From Bradyrhizobiaceae bacterium (GTDB lineage Bacteria; Pseudomonadota; Alphaproteobacteria; Rhizobiales; Hyphomicrobiaceae): DNA of 31,804 nt. A program made the position numbers and the translations under genes. Below are positions 22,822 to 31,169 of this stretch, piece by piece; the first letter of the stretch is position 1, and each line of letters begins with the position of its first letter. The stretch is from positions 1 to 31,804 of the forward strand of contig CANJPN010000004.1 in NCBI GenBank assembly GCA_947475855.1, in the 5' to 3' direction. A model generated the notes under the pieces. The model was not told where the DNA came from and made no database searches. It worked only from the letters and a program-made list of their open reading frames with translations.

Positions 22822-23850
22822 ATGGCGTCGGCCACGAAGCTTCGGATTCTCGGGCAGCGTTCCCTGCAGGCGCTGCCCGCACTTGTCGGCATCATCATCG
22901 TCACGTTCGTGTTGACTCGCGCGCTGCCGGGAGACCCAGCAGTCTATTTCGCAGGGCCTGCCGCAGATGCCCGCTCGATCGCAGAGATCCGCAAGCAGCT
23001 CGGGCTCGATCGCACTTTGATCGAGCAGTTCGGCATCTATCTGCGCCAGCTCGCACAGGGCGATCTTGGGCAGTCCATCTCGACCGGCCAGCCGGTCATC
23101 AAGGAGCTCGTCAACCGCTTGCCTGCGTCGATCGAGCTGACGCTCGTCGCGCTGCTTCTGTCGGCGCTCGTCGCAATTCCGCTTGGCATTCTCGCAGCGA
23201 CGCGGCCGGACACTTGGGTCGACCACCTCTGTCGGTTCGTCACCACGGCCGGCGTCAGCCTGCCCACGTTCTTCACCGGCATCCTGCTTGTCTACGTTTT
23301 CTATTATCTGCTGGGCTGGGCGCCGGCGCCGATGGGCCGGCTCAACGTGATGTACCTCTCGCCGCCACACGTGACAGGCTTCTTCACGATAGATGCTCTG
23401 TTGGCTGGAGACCTCGAAACTCTGCGAGCCACGCTCGCGCAGTTGATTCTTCCCGCAACCACGCTTGGTCTTTTTACGCTTGCTCCGTTAGCCCGAATGA
23501 CACGCGGCTCGATGCTGCAAGTGCTGGGCTCCGATTTCGTGCGCACGGCACGCGCCGCCGGCCTCTCGGGCCGGAAGGTGCTGTTCACCTATGCATTCCG
23601 CAATGCGTTGCTGCCGGTCATCACGACGCTCGGCATGGTGTTTTCGTTCACGCTTGGCGCGAACGTACTGGTCGAGAAAGTGTTCGCCTGGCCCGGCATC
23701 GGGTCCTATGCAATCGAGGCGCTGGTCGTTTCGGACTACGCAGCCGTTCAGGGCTTCGTTCTGGCAATGGCTATATTGTTCGTCGCGCTGAACCTCGTGA
23801 TCGATGTCGCCTACACTCTTGTCGATCCGCGCGTCGGCATTGAGGGCTGA
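22822..23850 (+). CDS. ABC transporter permease, DppB-like
   Basis: This 342-residue inner-membrane permease begins MASATKLRILGQRSLQALPALVGIIIVTFVLTRALPGDP, the standard DppB/OppB N-terminus, with about six membrane segments. The cytoplasmic coupling loop is ARAAGLSGRKVLFTYAFRNALLPVITTLG. The C-terminus, DVAYTLVDPRVGIEG, is the family's usual ending (D..Y...DPR). The ATG at 22822 has GAGG just upstream within the receptor's stop region. An open frame reaching back to 22747 overlaps the receptor gene and is rejected. Confidence 0.93.
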   Translation: MASATKLRILGQRSLQALPALVGIIIVTFVLTRALPGDPAVYFAGPAADARSIAEIRKQLGLDRTLIEQFGIYLRQLAQGDLGQSISTGQPVIKELVNRLPASIELTLVALLLSALVAIPLGILAATRPDTWVDHLCRFVTTAGVSLPTFFTGILLVYVFYYLLGWAPAPMGRLNVMYLSPPHVTGFFTIDALLAGDLETLRATLAQLILPATTLGLFTLAPLARMTRGSMLQVLGSDFVRTARAAGLSGRKVLFTYAFRNALLPVITTLGMVFSFTLGANVLVEKVFAWPGIGSYAIEALVVSDYAAVQGFVLAMAILFVALNLVIDVAYTLVDPRVGIEG

Positions 23851-23853
23851 ACA

Positions 23854-24777
23854 ATGCAGGCGCGCAAGGATGGTCTGGCGATGCCGGTTGCGATCCAAGC
23901 GGAACCCGTCGTGCCCAAGCGCGAGACCGGCGTATCGAGATGGCTGCGGCATGTGCGGCATGTCCTGACGAGCAATCCCGTCACGCTGCTGGCATTCGTA
24001 CTACTCACCGTCATCCTGAGTGCTGCAATTCTCGGCCCTGCGCTGGTCCCTTACGATCCGCTGCAGACCAATGCCAGTCAGCAGATGAAGCCGCCTTCCT
24101 GGGCGCACTGGTTCGGCACCGACCAGTTGGGCCGTGACGTATTCTCGCGCGTGGTTGTCGCCGCGCGGCTGGATCTGATCATATCGGTAGCTGCCGTGGC
24201 TCTTTCATTCGTGTTTGGCTCCGCGCTCGGCGCTGTGTCAGGCTATTTCGGTGGCTGGTGCGACAAGCTCGTCGGGCGTCTGTGCGACACCATCATGGCC
24301 TTTCCGTTGTTCGTGCTGGCGATGGGCATCGTCGCCGCGCTCGGTAACACGGTCGACAACATCATTTACGCGACGGCCATCATCAATTTGCCGTTCTACG
24401 TGAGAATGGCGCGTGCCGAAGTGAACGTTCGCCGCAATGCCGGCTTCGTGCAGGCAGCCCGCCTGTCCGGCAACAGCGACTGGCGTATCCTCGCGCTCCA
24501 CATCTTTCCCAACGCGCTGCCGCCGATGATGGTGCAGATCTCGCTCAACATGGGCTGGGCCATCCTCAATGCGGCCGGCCTGTCGTTCATTGGTCTGGGA
24601 GTGCGGCCCCCGACACCGGAGTGGGGCATCATGGTAGCCGAGGGTGCGAACTACATCGTTTCGGGCGAATGGTGGCTCGCAGTATTCCCGGGGCTCGCAC
24701 TGATGCTGGCAGTGTTCACATTCAATCTTCTGGGCGACGGTTTGCGCGATATCGTCGATCCGCAGCGACGCACGTGA
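23854..24777 (+). CDS. ABC transporter permease, DppC-like
   Basis: This 307-residue second permease of the peptide-type importer carries the DppC hallmarks: an N-terminal membrane helix, then YDPLQTNASQQMKPPSWAHWFGTDQLGRDVFSRVVVAAR, a coupling loop ARLSGNSDWRILALHIFPNALPPMM, and the C-terminal FNLLGDGLRDIVDPQ. It starts three bases after the DppB-like stop, so the two are co-translated. The N-terminal 35 residues before the first helix are somewhat long and charged. Confidence 0.93.
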   Translation: MQARKDGLAMPVAIQAEPVVPKRETGVSRWLRHVRHVLTSNPVTLLAFVLLTVILSAAILGPALVPYDPLQTNASQQMKPPSWAHWFGTDQLGRDVFSRVVVAARLDLIISVAAVALSFVFGSALGAVSGYFGGWCDKLVGRLCDTIMAFPLFVLAMGIVAALGNTVDNIIYATAIINLPFYVRMARAEVNVRRNAGFVQAARLSGNSDWRILALHIFPNALPPMMVQISLNMGWAILNAAGLSFIGLGVRPPTPEWGIMVAEGANYIVSGEWWLAVFPGLALMLAVFTFNLLGDGLRDIVDPQRRT

Positions 24778-24784
24778 GGGCGAC

Positions 24785-26464
24785 ATGACCGCTTTGCCGC
24801 TTCTCCACGTCAGCGATCTCACGGTCGAGTTCCAGACGCGCAACGGTACCGTCACCGCGGTAAGCAGTGTTGATCTCACCGTCGCCAAGGGCGAGACGGT
24901 CGGCATTGTCGGCGAGTCGGGCTCTGGGAAGTCCGTCACGTCCTACGCCGTGATGCGAATTCTCGATCGAGCCGGCCGCATAGCGGACGGCACCGTGACG
25001 TTCTCCGGCATCGAGCTTCACAACGCGGACGACGAGGTGATGCGCGAGATCCGCGGGCGCGAAATCTCGATGATCTTTCAGAACCCGCGTGCGGCGCTCA
25101 ATCCAATCCGGCGAGTCGGCGAACAGATCGAGGACGTGCTGCGCCAGCACGCGCAGGCGACCTCGCGTAATGCGCGCGAGAAGGCGATCGATCTGCTGCG
25201 TCTTGTGCGCATCAACGACCCGGAAGCGCGCTATCTCGCCTTTCCTTTCGAGCTGTCTGGCGGCATGTGCCAGCGTATAATCATTGCCATCGCACTCGCC
25301 TGTCGGCCGCGGCTGCTGATCGCAGACGAGCCGACGACTGGTCTCGACGTGACCACGCAGAAGGCGGTGATGGACCTCGTGGTCGAGCTGACGAGGGCGC
25401 GCGAGATGTCGACAGTCCTGATTACGCACGATCTCGGCCTCGCCGCCCAGTATTGCGATCGCATCGTTGTGATGGAGAAAGGCCGCGTCGTCGAAACGGC
25501 GCCGGCGCGCAGGATATTCCGGGCGCCTGAGCATCCCTATACGCAGCGTCTGATGAGCGCGACGCCGCGGCCAGGGATTACGCTCCGCGATCTATTGCCC
25601 AATCGTCCCGAAGCGGCCGCTCCGCCTCCCAAATGGCAGCGCTCACCAGACGCAACCGAGAAGCCGATCCTCTCGGTCGTGGATCTCGTGAAGGAGTATC
25701 CGCGCGCGGGTGCGAAAGCGCGGGGAGCGGAATCCGCCGGAGCGTTCCGCGCGGTCGACGGCATCTCGTTCGACATCCTGCCCGGCGAAAGCGTGGGTCT
25801 CGTCGGCGAGTCCGGCTGCGGCAAGTCGACCACGTCGGCCATGGTGATGCGGCTGCTGGATCCGACCTCCGGAACCATCCGCTTCGAGGATCGCGACATC
25901 GGCGCGATCCCGGCAAAGAACTTCGCCCGCGATCCCGCGCGATCCCGCCTTCAGATGGTGTTCCAGGATTCGACCGACAGCCTCAATCCGCGCTTCACGG
26001 CATTCCGCGCGATCGCTGATCCGCTCTATCGCATCGGCGGCGTAACCCGCGAGGCGCAGGCGCGTGCGCAGGTGGAACGGCTTGCTGATCAGGTCGTGCT
26101 TCCGCACGATCTGCTCGATCGCTTTCCGCATCAACTTTCCGGCGGCCAGAAGGCCCGCGTCGGCATTGCACGCGCAATCGCACTTGAGCCTGCGCTGCTG
26201 GTGCTCGACGAACCGACGGCAGCCCTCGACGTCTCAGTGCAGGCGATCGTTCTGAACCTGCTCGCCGACCTCAAGGCTGAGCTCGGCATGAGTTACCTGT
26301 TCGTCAGCCATGACCTCAACGTCGTGCGGCTCTTATGCGACCGCGTAATTGTAATGCAGGCCGGCCGCATCGTCGAACAGGCGAGCGCGGAGGAAATCAT
26401 GACAAGTCCGCGCGATGCCTATACGCGGGAGTTGCTTGCGGCCGTGCCGCGCCCGCCGGTTTGA
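24785..26464 (+). CDS. dual ABC ATP-binding protein (fused DppD-DppF type)
   Basis: This 559-residue protein contains two full nucleotide-binding domains. The first has Walker A GESGSGKS (residues 43-50), signature LSGGMCQR (near 156-163) and Walker B LLIADEP. The second has GESGCGKST (from about 340), LSGGQKAR (near 450) and LLVLDEP, with SHDLNVVRLLCDRVIVM. Each carries the oligopeptide-type extension (HPYTQRLMSATPRPG in the first, DAYTRELLAAVPRPP in the second). Such fusions replace separate DppD and DppF subunits. It starts seven bases after the DppC-like stop and is followed 24 bases later by atzF. Confidence 0.93.
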   Translation: MTALPLLHVSDLTVEFQTRNGTVTAVSSVDLTVAKGETVGIVGESGSGKSVTSYAVMRILDRAGRIADGTVTFSGIELHNADDEVMREIRGREISMIFQNPRAALNPIRRVGEQIEDVLRQHAQATSRNAREKAIDLLRLVRINDPEARYLAFPFELSGGMCQRIIIAIALACRPRLLIADEPTTGLDVTTQKAVMDLVVELTRAREMSTVLITHDLGLAAQYCDRIVVMEKGRVVETAPARRIFRAPEHPYTQRLMSATPRPGITLRDLLPNRPEAAAPPPKWQRSPDATEKPILSVVDLVKEYPRAGAKARGAESAGAFRAVDGISFDILPGESVGLVGESGCGKSTTSAMVMRLLDPTSGTIRFEDRDIGAIPAKNFARDPARSRLQMVFQDSTDSLNPRFTAFRAIADPLYRIGGVTREAQARAQVERLADQVVLPHDLLDRFPHQLSGGQKARVGIARAIALEPALLVLDEPTAALDVSVQAIVLNLLADLKAELGMSYLFVSHDLNVVRLLCDRVIVMQAGRIVEQASAEEIMTSPRDAYTRELLAAVPRPPV

Positions 26465-26488
26465 GCTCTCGCCCCATAGGAAGACCGC

Positions 26489-28300
26489 ATGCGTTCCTTG
26501 CTGATCGACGAGTTGCACGCGGCATACCGCACCGGATTGTCACCGGAAAGCTTGATCGAGGAAGTCTTCGACGCGATCGACGCGGCGGCTGATCCCGGAA
26601 TCTTTATTACCTTGGTCAAGCCCGCTGAGGCGCGGAAGGCCGCGCGCGCTCTCGGCCCGTTCGATCCCGTGGGCAAGCCGCTATGGGGCGTGCCGTTCGC
26701 GGTCAAGGACAACATCGACGTCGAGGGAATGCCGACCACCGCGGGCTGTCCGGACTTCGCCGCCGTGGCCAAGTCGACTGCGACGGTCGTGCAAAGGCTG
26801 ATCGATGCCGGCGCGCTCCTCATCGGCAAGACGAATCTCGATCAGTTCGCGACGGGCCTCGTCGGCGTGCGCACGCCCTATCCGGTCCCGCGCAATGCCA
26901 TCGATCCGGAGCTGGTGCCCGGTGGCTCGTCGTCCGGATCCGCTGTCGCGGTTGCGCGCGGGCTCGTCTCATTCGCGCTCGGCACGGATACCGCCGGGTC
27001 AGGCCGCGTGCCGGCCGTGCTCAACAATATCGTCGGCCTCAAGCCGAGCCTTGGCGCCATCTCGACACGCGGTGTTGTCCCTGCGTGCCGAACGCTGGAC
27101 TGCGTCTCGATATTTGCGCTGACGTCGAGGGATGCGTGGTGCGCATACGCGTCTGCAGCAGCTTTCGATCCCATTGACCCCTATTCGCGTACGATGCCCA
27201 TCGGCACGCCCGCTTTGCCGCCTGCATTGCGCATCGGCGTTCCGGACAAATCCTCGCTCGAGTTCTTTGAGGACAAAGACGCAGCCGGCGCATGGGCCGC
27301 TGCACTCGAGGACCTCGCCAGTTTGCACTTCTCCACAACGCGGATCGATCTCGCACCGTTCCGCGCTACCGCGGAGTTGCTCTATGCCGGCCCGTGGGTC
27401 GCCGAGCGTTATCAAGCCATCCGGACCTTCATCGAGGATACGCCGCACGCTCTGCATCCCGTGACGCGCAAGATCATTTCGGGCGCCACCGATTACAGCG
27501 CAGCGGATGCCTTCGCCGGCATGTATCGCTTAGCCGAGCTGAAGCGCGCGACCGCCGGCATCTGGAACGACATCGACGTGCTCGCCGTGCCGACGATCCC
27601 GACTGTTTACACGCTTGGCGATCTTGATGCCGATCCGATCACGCCCAACTCGCGGCTCGGCACTTACACCAACTTCGTCAACCTCCTCGATCTGTGTGCG
27701 CTCGCCGTGCCCGGTCGGTTCCGAAAAGACGGCCGACCCGCTGGCGTGACGTTGATCGCGCCTGCCGGCCGTGACGCCCTGCTGAACGGATTGGGCGCGC
27801 GCTTGCATGAATGCGCCGGCGTCGATCTTGGTGCGACATCGCACGCAATTCCAGTTGCGGAGGCTGGGGGAACGGGCGTGCCGCCCGGTTGGATCGAGAT
27901 CGTGCTCGTCGGCGCCCATATGTCGGGCCTGCCGCTCAATCACGAGGTAAGCGCGCTTGGCGGCACGTTTGTGCGTTCGGCCCGCACCGCCGCGCGCTAT
28001 TGCTTGTTCGCGCTGCCCGGTGGCCCGCCGCGGCGCCCGGGCATGTTGCGCGTGTCCGACGGCGATGGGCATCGCATCGAGGTGGAGGTGTGGGCATTGC
28101 CGGCTGAGGGTTTCGGCCGCTTCGTATCTGCAATCCCGCCTCCGCTCTGCATTGGTACCGTGCAGCTCGAAGACGGGACGCAGCCCAAAGGCTTCCTTGT
28201 CGAAGCGCAGGCCACTGAAGGCGCCGAGAACATCTCCGGTCACGGGGGCTGGCGACGTTATCTCGAAGTGACCGGAGGGAAACCGCTCACGCGTCGATAG
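26489..28300 (+). CDS. atzF: allophanate hydrolase
   Basis: This 603-residue two-domain enzyme converts allophanate to ammonia and CO2. The N-terminal amidase domain has Lys73 (PFAVKDNID), cis-Ser147 (PGGSSSGSAVAV) and nucleophile Ser171 (GTDTAGSGRVPA). Their relative spacing (74 and 98) equals that of AtzF from Pseudomonas sp. ADP. The C-terminal domain (about 469-596) is the allophanate-hydrolase-specific module, with VLVGAHMSGLPLNHEV, RYCLFALPG, VEVWALP, FGRFVSAIPPPLCIG and PKGFLVEA. Both domains are complete. RBS AGGAAG precedes the ATG. It is the last gene of the importer operon, and its 3' end overlaps the convergent NTF2-like gene by 14 bases. No urea carboxylase is adjacent, so its allophanate comes from another source. 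Confidence 0.95.
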   Translation: MRSLLIDELHAAYRTGLSPESLIEEVFDAIDAAADPGIFITLVKPAEARKAARALGPFDPVGKPLWGVPFAVKDNIDVEGMPTTAGCPDFAAVAKSTATVVQRLIDAGALLIGKTNLDQFATGLVGVRTPYPVPRNAIDPELVPGGSSSGSAVAVARGLVSFALGTDTAGSGRVPAVLNNIVGLKPSLGAISTRGVVPACRTLDCVSIFALTSRDAWCAYASAAAFDPIDPYSRTMPIGTPALPPALRIGVPDKSSLEFFEDKDAAGAWAAALEDLASLHFSTTRIDLAPFRATAELLYAGPWVAERYQAIRTFIEDTPHALHPVTRKIISGATDYSAADAFAGMYRLAELKRATAGIWNDIDVLAVPTIPTVYTLGDLDADPITPNSRLGTYTNFVNLLDLCALAVPGRFRKDGRPAGVTLIAPAGRDALLNGLGARLHECAGVDLGATSHAIPVAEAGGTGVPPGWIEIVLVGAHMSGLPLNHEVSALGGTFVRSARTAARYCLFALPGGPPRRPGMLRVSDGDGHRIEVEVWALPAEGFGRFVSAIPPPLCIGTVQLEDGTQPKGFLVEAQATEGAENISGHGGWRRYLEVTGGKPLTRR

Positions 28301-28721
28301 AGTTGCGAACGAGCAACCTTTCGGCGCTATCGTTCCATACGTCCATCTTGACGATCTTGCCGCCCTTGACGACGAACCGGTCGACGTAGCGGTTGCCCTC
28401 GAACTTCGTGCCGTCGTGCCATTCGCCGTACAACGTGCCGGTGTTGTAGACGATCGTCTCGCCAGCGCCGGGAACCACGTCGGTGCGTCCGAACTTCTTC
28501 TTCACCCACTTGTAGCGCTTGGCGTTGAACGCTGCGGTCTCCCGCGGGTGAGTGTACTTGCGGCCCCCGGTGAACGTGATGTCGAGGTCGGCTGCGATGA
28601 ACGTCGCGGCCTTCACCGGGTCCGGCACCATCGAGGCTTCAAGGAACTGCTCGACGATCTCGGCGGCCTTCGCGGTATCCTCGGTGGGCGCGTAGATGGT
28701 GGCCAGGGTCGTTGTTGTCAT
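28287..28721 (-). CDS. small NTF2/SnoaL-like protein
   Basis: This 144-residue cytoplasmic protein has an NTF2-like outline: an N-terminal helix (TAKAAEIVEQFLEAS), FIAADLDITFTGGRKYTHPRETAAF, then strands YNTGTLYGEWHDG and FEGNRYVDRFVVKGGKIVKMDVWNDSAERLL. The ending KxGKIxxxxxWND resembles SnoaL-like ketosteroid isomerase homologues. AtzH of the cyanurate pathway also has an NTF2 fold (DUF3225), but its family motifs are not evident here. The ATG at 28721 is preceded by AAGGAG at eight bases, so the frame's extension to 28760 is rejected. It is convergent with atzF and overlaps it by 14 bases. The function is unknown. Confidence 0.75.
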   Translation of the reverse strand: MTTTTLATIYAPTEDTAKAAEIVEQFLEASMVPDPVKAATFIAADLDITFTGGRKYTHPRETAAFNAKRYKWVKKKFGRTDVVPGAGETIVYNTGTLYGEWHDGTKFEGNRYVDRFVVKGGKIVKMDVWNDSAERLLVRNSIDA

Positions 28722-29015
28722 GCTCGGGCTCCTTCGTTGATGGCGTATCGGTGCGGCCACTCTTGTGCAGGCAGCCTGACGGCATGATCAGCCGGCACGG
28801 TCCGTCGGCGCAGTCTGTCGGCTGGACGCGCAACATGCCAGCATTTTTCAGCCTGCCGAATGTTCGCTTTCCAGGCAAAGCCTGACGATCATTGCCCATA
28901 TTTCGCGCACTGCGCAGAGAATATGCAATGGCAGGATGATGCCTGCGGCCATATAGTCGAGCGGTAATCGGATTGCCACGACAACCGCCGTGATTGTCGG
29001 GATCTTCTGGAGGTC
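28722..29015. promoter_or_regulatory. divergent intergenic region with repeated dyads
   Basis: This gap of about 294 bases separates the NTF2-like gene (minus) and the Liv-type receptor (plus). It contains CAGGCAGCCTG (28768-28778) and CAGGCAAAGCCTG (28872-28884), two dyads with the same arms and similar right flanks (ACGGCATGATC, ACGATCAT). A larger imperfect dyad lies at 28897-28925: CATATT, GCGCA-C-TGCGC, AATATG. None has a T-run, so they look like regulator sites. No gene is seen. Confidence 0.4.
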
Positions 29016-29018
29016 ATG

Positions 29019-30200
29019 ATGCGTCTTTCACTTTCTTTTCGGTTCAAGGCCGGGTTTGCGGCCGTGGCCCTCACCTGCTTCGGAACCGCTGGCGCCACCC
29101 ACGCACAGGATACGCTGAAGCTCGGTCTCGTCGCCGCCATGTCAGGCCAGAGCGCCAAGTCTGGCGAGGCCATCGTGCGCGGTCTCACCATCGCGCTCGA
29201 CGAGATCAACGCCAAGGGGGGCGCGCTAGGAAAAAAGCTAGAGCTGATCGTCCGCGACGATGAGAGCAACCCTGCCAAGGGCGTGGTGGCCGCTCGCGAA
29301 CTCGTCCAACGCGAGAAGGTTGTCGCGATGTTCGGTGGCCTCGACACGCCGGTGTCGATGGCTATCGTGCCATTCGCCAACCAGGCGAAGGTTCCGTTCA
29401 TGGGGGTATGGGCGGCTGGCACGCCGATCACGCGCAATGGGGCTGCCGAGAACTACGTGTTCCGCGTTTCCGCGGTGGATGAACTGGTCGACATCGCGCT
29501 CGTCGATTATGCGATTAAGAAGTACCAGACCAAGAAGCCGGGCATGATCCTGGTCAACAACTCCTGGGGCGAGTCGAACGAGGTCGGCCTCAAGGCGGCG
29601 CTCAAGGCGAAGAACATCGAATATGCCGGCATCGAGAAATTCGAGGCGAACGATGTCGACATGGTTACCCAGCTCACGCGCCTCAAGGGCGTCGGCGCCG
29701 ACGTCCTGTTCATGGTCGGCAATGTCGGACCTTCCGCACAGGTCGTTAAGTCGCTCGACCGCATGAGCTGGAACGTTCCGATCGTCTCGCACTGGGGCCC
29801 TTCAGGTGGGCGCTTCTCCGAACTCGCCGGCCCAAGTGCCGAAAAGGTCAACTTCATCCAGACCTACAGTTTCTCCGGGACGCTGACACCGAAGGGCGAG
29901 ACTGTGCTAGCTTCGCTCAAGAAGAAGTTCCCCGAGATCAAGACGCTTGCCGATGTGACACCCGCGGTCGGCATCGCCAACGCTTACGACGCGATGCACC
30001 TTACCGCACTCGCGATAGCGGCGGCCGGCAGCACGGAAGGGCCTAAGGTGCGCGAGGGATTTTACAAGATCGAGAACTACGACGGATTGATCAAGAAGTA
30101 TGCGAAACCGTTCACGGCAGCGAATCACGACGCGATCGGCCCAGGCGACTACCTTTTTACGTACTTCAAGAGCGGTGAGATCTTGCCGCTCTCGAACTGA
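29019..30200 (+). CDS. Liv-type ABC transporter substrate-binding protein
   Basis: This receptor of about 393 residues belongs to the LivK/periplasmic binding protein type 1 family. It has a signal peptide (MRLSLSFRFKAGFAAVALTC..., cleavage near ATHA|Q), then TLKLGLVAAMSGQSAKSGEAI, ALDEINAKGGALGKKLELIVRDDESNPAKGV and a VDMVTQLTRLKGVGADVLF segment. Family members bind branched-chain amino acids, urea, short amides or aromatic acids. GGAGG at 29009-29013 favours the ATG at 29019 over the one at 29016. A terminator-like hairpin follows before livH. The ligand is unknown; proximity to atzF suggests a nitrogenous solute. Confidence 0.92.
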   Translation: MRLSLSFRFKAGFAAVALTCFGTAGATHAQDTLKLGLVAAMSGQSAKSGEAIVRGLTIALDEINAKGGALGKKLELIVRDDESNPAKGVVAARELVQREKVVAMFGGLDTPVSMAIVPFANQAKVPFMGVWAAGTPITRNGAAENYVFRVSAVDELVDIALVDYAIKKYQTKKPGMILVNNSWGESNEVGLKAALKAKNIEYAGIEKFEANDVDMVTQLTRLKGVGADVLFMVGNVGPSAQVVKSLDRMSWNVPIVSHWGPSGGRFSELAGPSAEKVNFIQTYSFSGTLTPKGETVLASLKKKFPEIKTLADVTPAVGIANAYDAMHLTALAIAAAGSTEGPKVREGFYKIENYDGLIKKYAKPFTAANHDAIGPGDYLFTYFKSGEILPLSN

Positions 30201-30217
30201 CAGGCTTCACATTACAG

Positions 30218-30247
30218 CGGGGGTGCGGAACAACGCGCCCCCGTTTT
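30218..30247 (+). terminator. intrinsic terminator/attenuator after the Liv-type receptor
   Basis: CGGGGGTGCG (30218-30227) pairs with CGCGCCCCCG (30234-30243) over ten positions with one G-U pair and a six-base loop. TTTT follows at 30244-30247. It starts 18 bases after the receptor stop and lies 48 bases before livH, so it probably acts as a partial terminator that keeps receptor mRNA more abundant than permease mRNA. Confidence 0.75.
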
Positions 30248-30294
30248 CCGTCCCCCATGCGCTTTACTCGCAACCTCGCTTACCGGGAGAGTGA

Positions 30295-31167
30295 ATGATC
30301 CTCGCCTCGGCCGTTGTCAGCGGCTTGAGCCTCGGGGCCATGTACGGCCTCATCGCGCTCGGCTTCCACGTCACTTACGTGGTCTCCAACACCGTCAATT
30401 TCTCGCAGGGAAGCTCGGTGATGCTGGGTGCGGTTCTCGGCTACACGCTCGGCGTGCGGTACGGATTGCCGATGCCGGTCGCCTTTCTTTTGGCGCTTGT
30501 CGGCTGCGCACTGTTCGGCATCCTGATTGAGCGTATACTGGTCCGTCCGTTCGTGCAGCGCGGCTCGAATGCCTGGCTGATGGCCACGGTCGCCGGCGGC
30601 ATCGTTCTCGACAACGTCGTGCTCTTCACCTTCGGCAAGGAGCCGCGGAGTTTCCCTTCCGACCTCGCGACGAGACCGATCGACATCGGCGGCGTCGGTG
30701 TTTTTCCGCTGCAGATCATCATCCCGATCGTCGGGATCGGCATCGCGGTGGCGCTGTGGTTCGTGACGCGACATACACGTCAAGGCAAGGCGCTGCTTGC
30801 GGTCGTTCAAAATAGCGACGCCGCCAAGCTGATGGGGATCGACGTCAATCGCATGATCGTCGCGACTTACGCGCTGTCGACCGCGATGGCAGGCCTCGCG
30901 GGGCTCCTGATCGCGCCGCTTTACAACGTGCACTCCGAGATGGGCATGCTGTTCGGTATCAAAGCGTTTGCGGTCGCGATCCTGGGGGGCATCACGTCGG
31001 CGCCCGGCGTGATGGCGGCAGGCTTCATCTACGGAATCGGCGAGGCGCTCGTGACGGCGCTGTTTGGTTCGACCTACACGCAGATCGTAATGTTCGCGAT
31101 CGTGATCGCGGCTCTTGCAGCAATGCCGAATGGTCTGTTCGGCCGCGCACCCGTGAAGAAGGTGTGA
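30295..31167 (+). CDS. livH: Liv-type ABC transporter permease
   Basis: This 290-residue hydrophobic protein has the LivH pattern: SGLSLGAMYGLIALGFHVTYVVSNTVNFSQGSSVMLGA at the N-terminus, a LIERILVRPFVQRG loop, LLAVVQNSDAAKLMGIDVNR in the cytoplasmic coupling region, and KAFAVAILGGITSAPGVMAAGFIYGIGEAL near the C-terminus. About eight membrane segments are visible. It is separated from the receptor by 94 bases holding the attenuator and is followed by livM two bases after its stop. Confidence 0.93.
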   Translation: MILASAVVSGLSLGAMYGLIALGFHVTYVVSNTVNFSQGSSVMLGAVLGYTLGVRYGLPMPVAFLLALVGCALFGILIERILVRPFVQRGSNAWLMATVAGGIVLDNVVLFTFGKEPRSFPSDLATRPIDIGGVGVFPLQIIIPIVGIGIAVALWFVTRHTRQGKALLAVVQNSDAAKLMGIDVNRMIVATYALSTAMAGLAGLLIAPLYNVHSEMGMLFGIKAFAVAILGGITSAPGVMAAGFIYGIGEALVTALFGSTYTQIVMFAIVIAALAAMPNGLFGRAPVKKV

Positions 31168-31169
31168 CG

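Noticed and set aside
21216..22904. Long minus-strand frame of 562 codons opposite the peptide-type receptor
   Set aside because: Shadow of the receptor gene, with Arg/Asp/Leu-rich sequence and no recognisable domain.
28287..28721. Calling the NTF2-like gene atzH
   Set aside because: The fold class is similar, but DUF3225/AtzH sequence features were not recognised, so only a functional hypothesis is offered.
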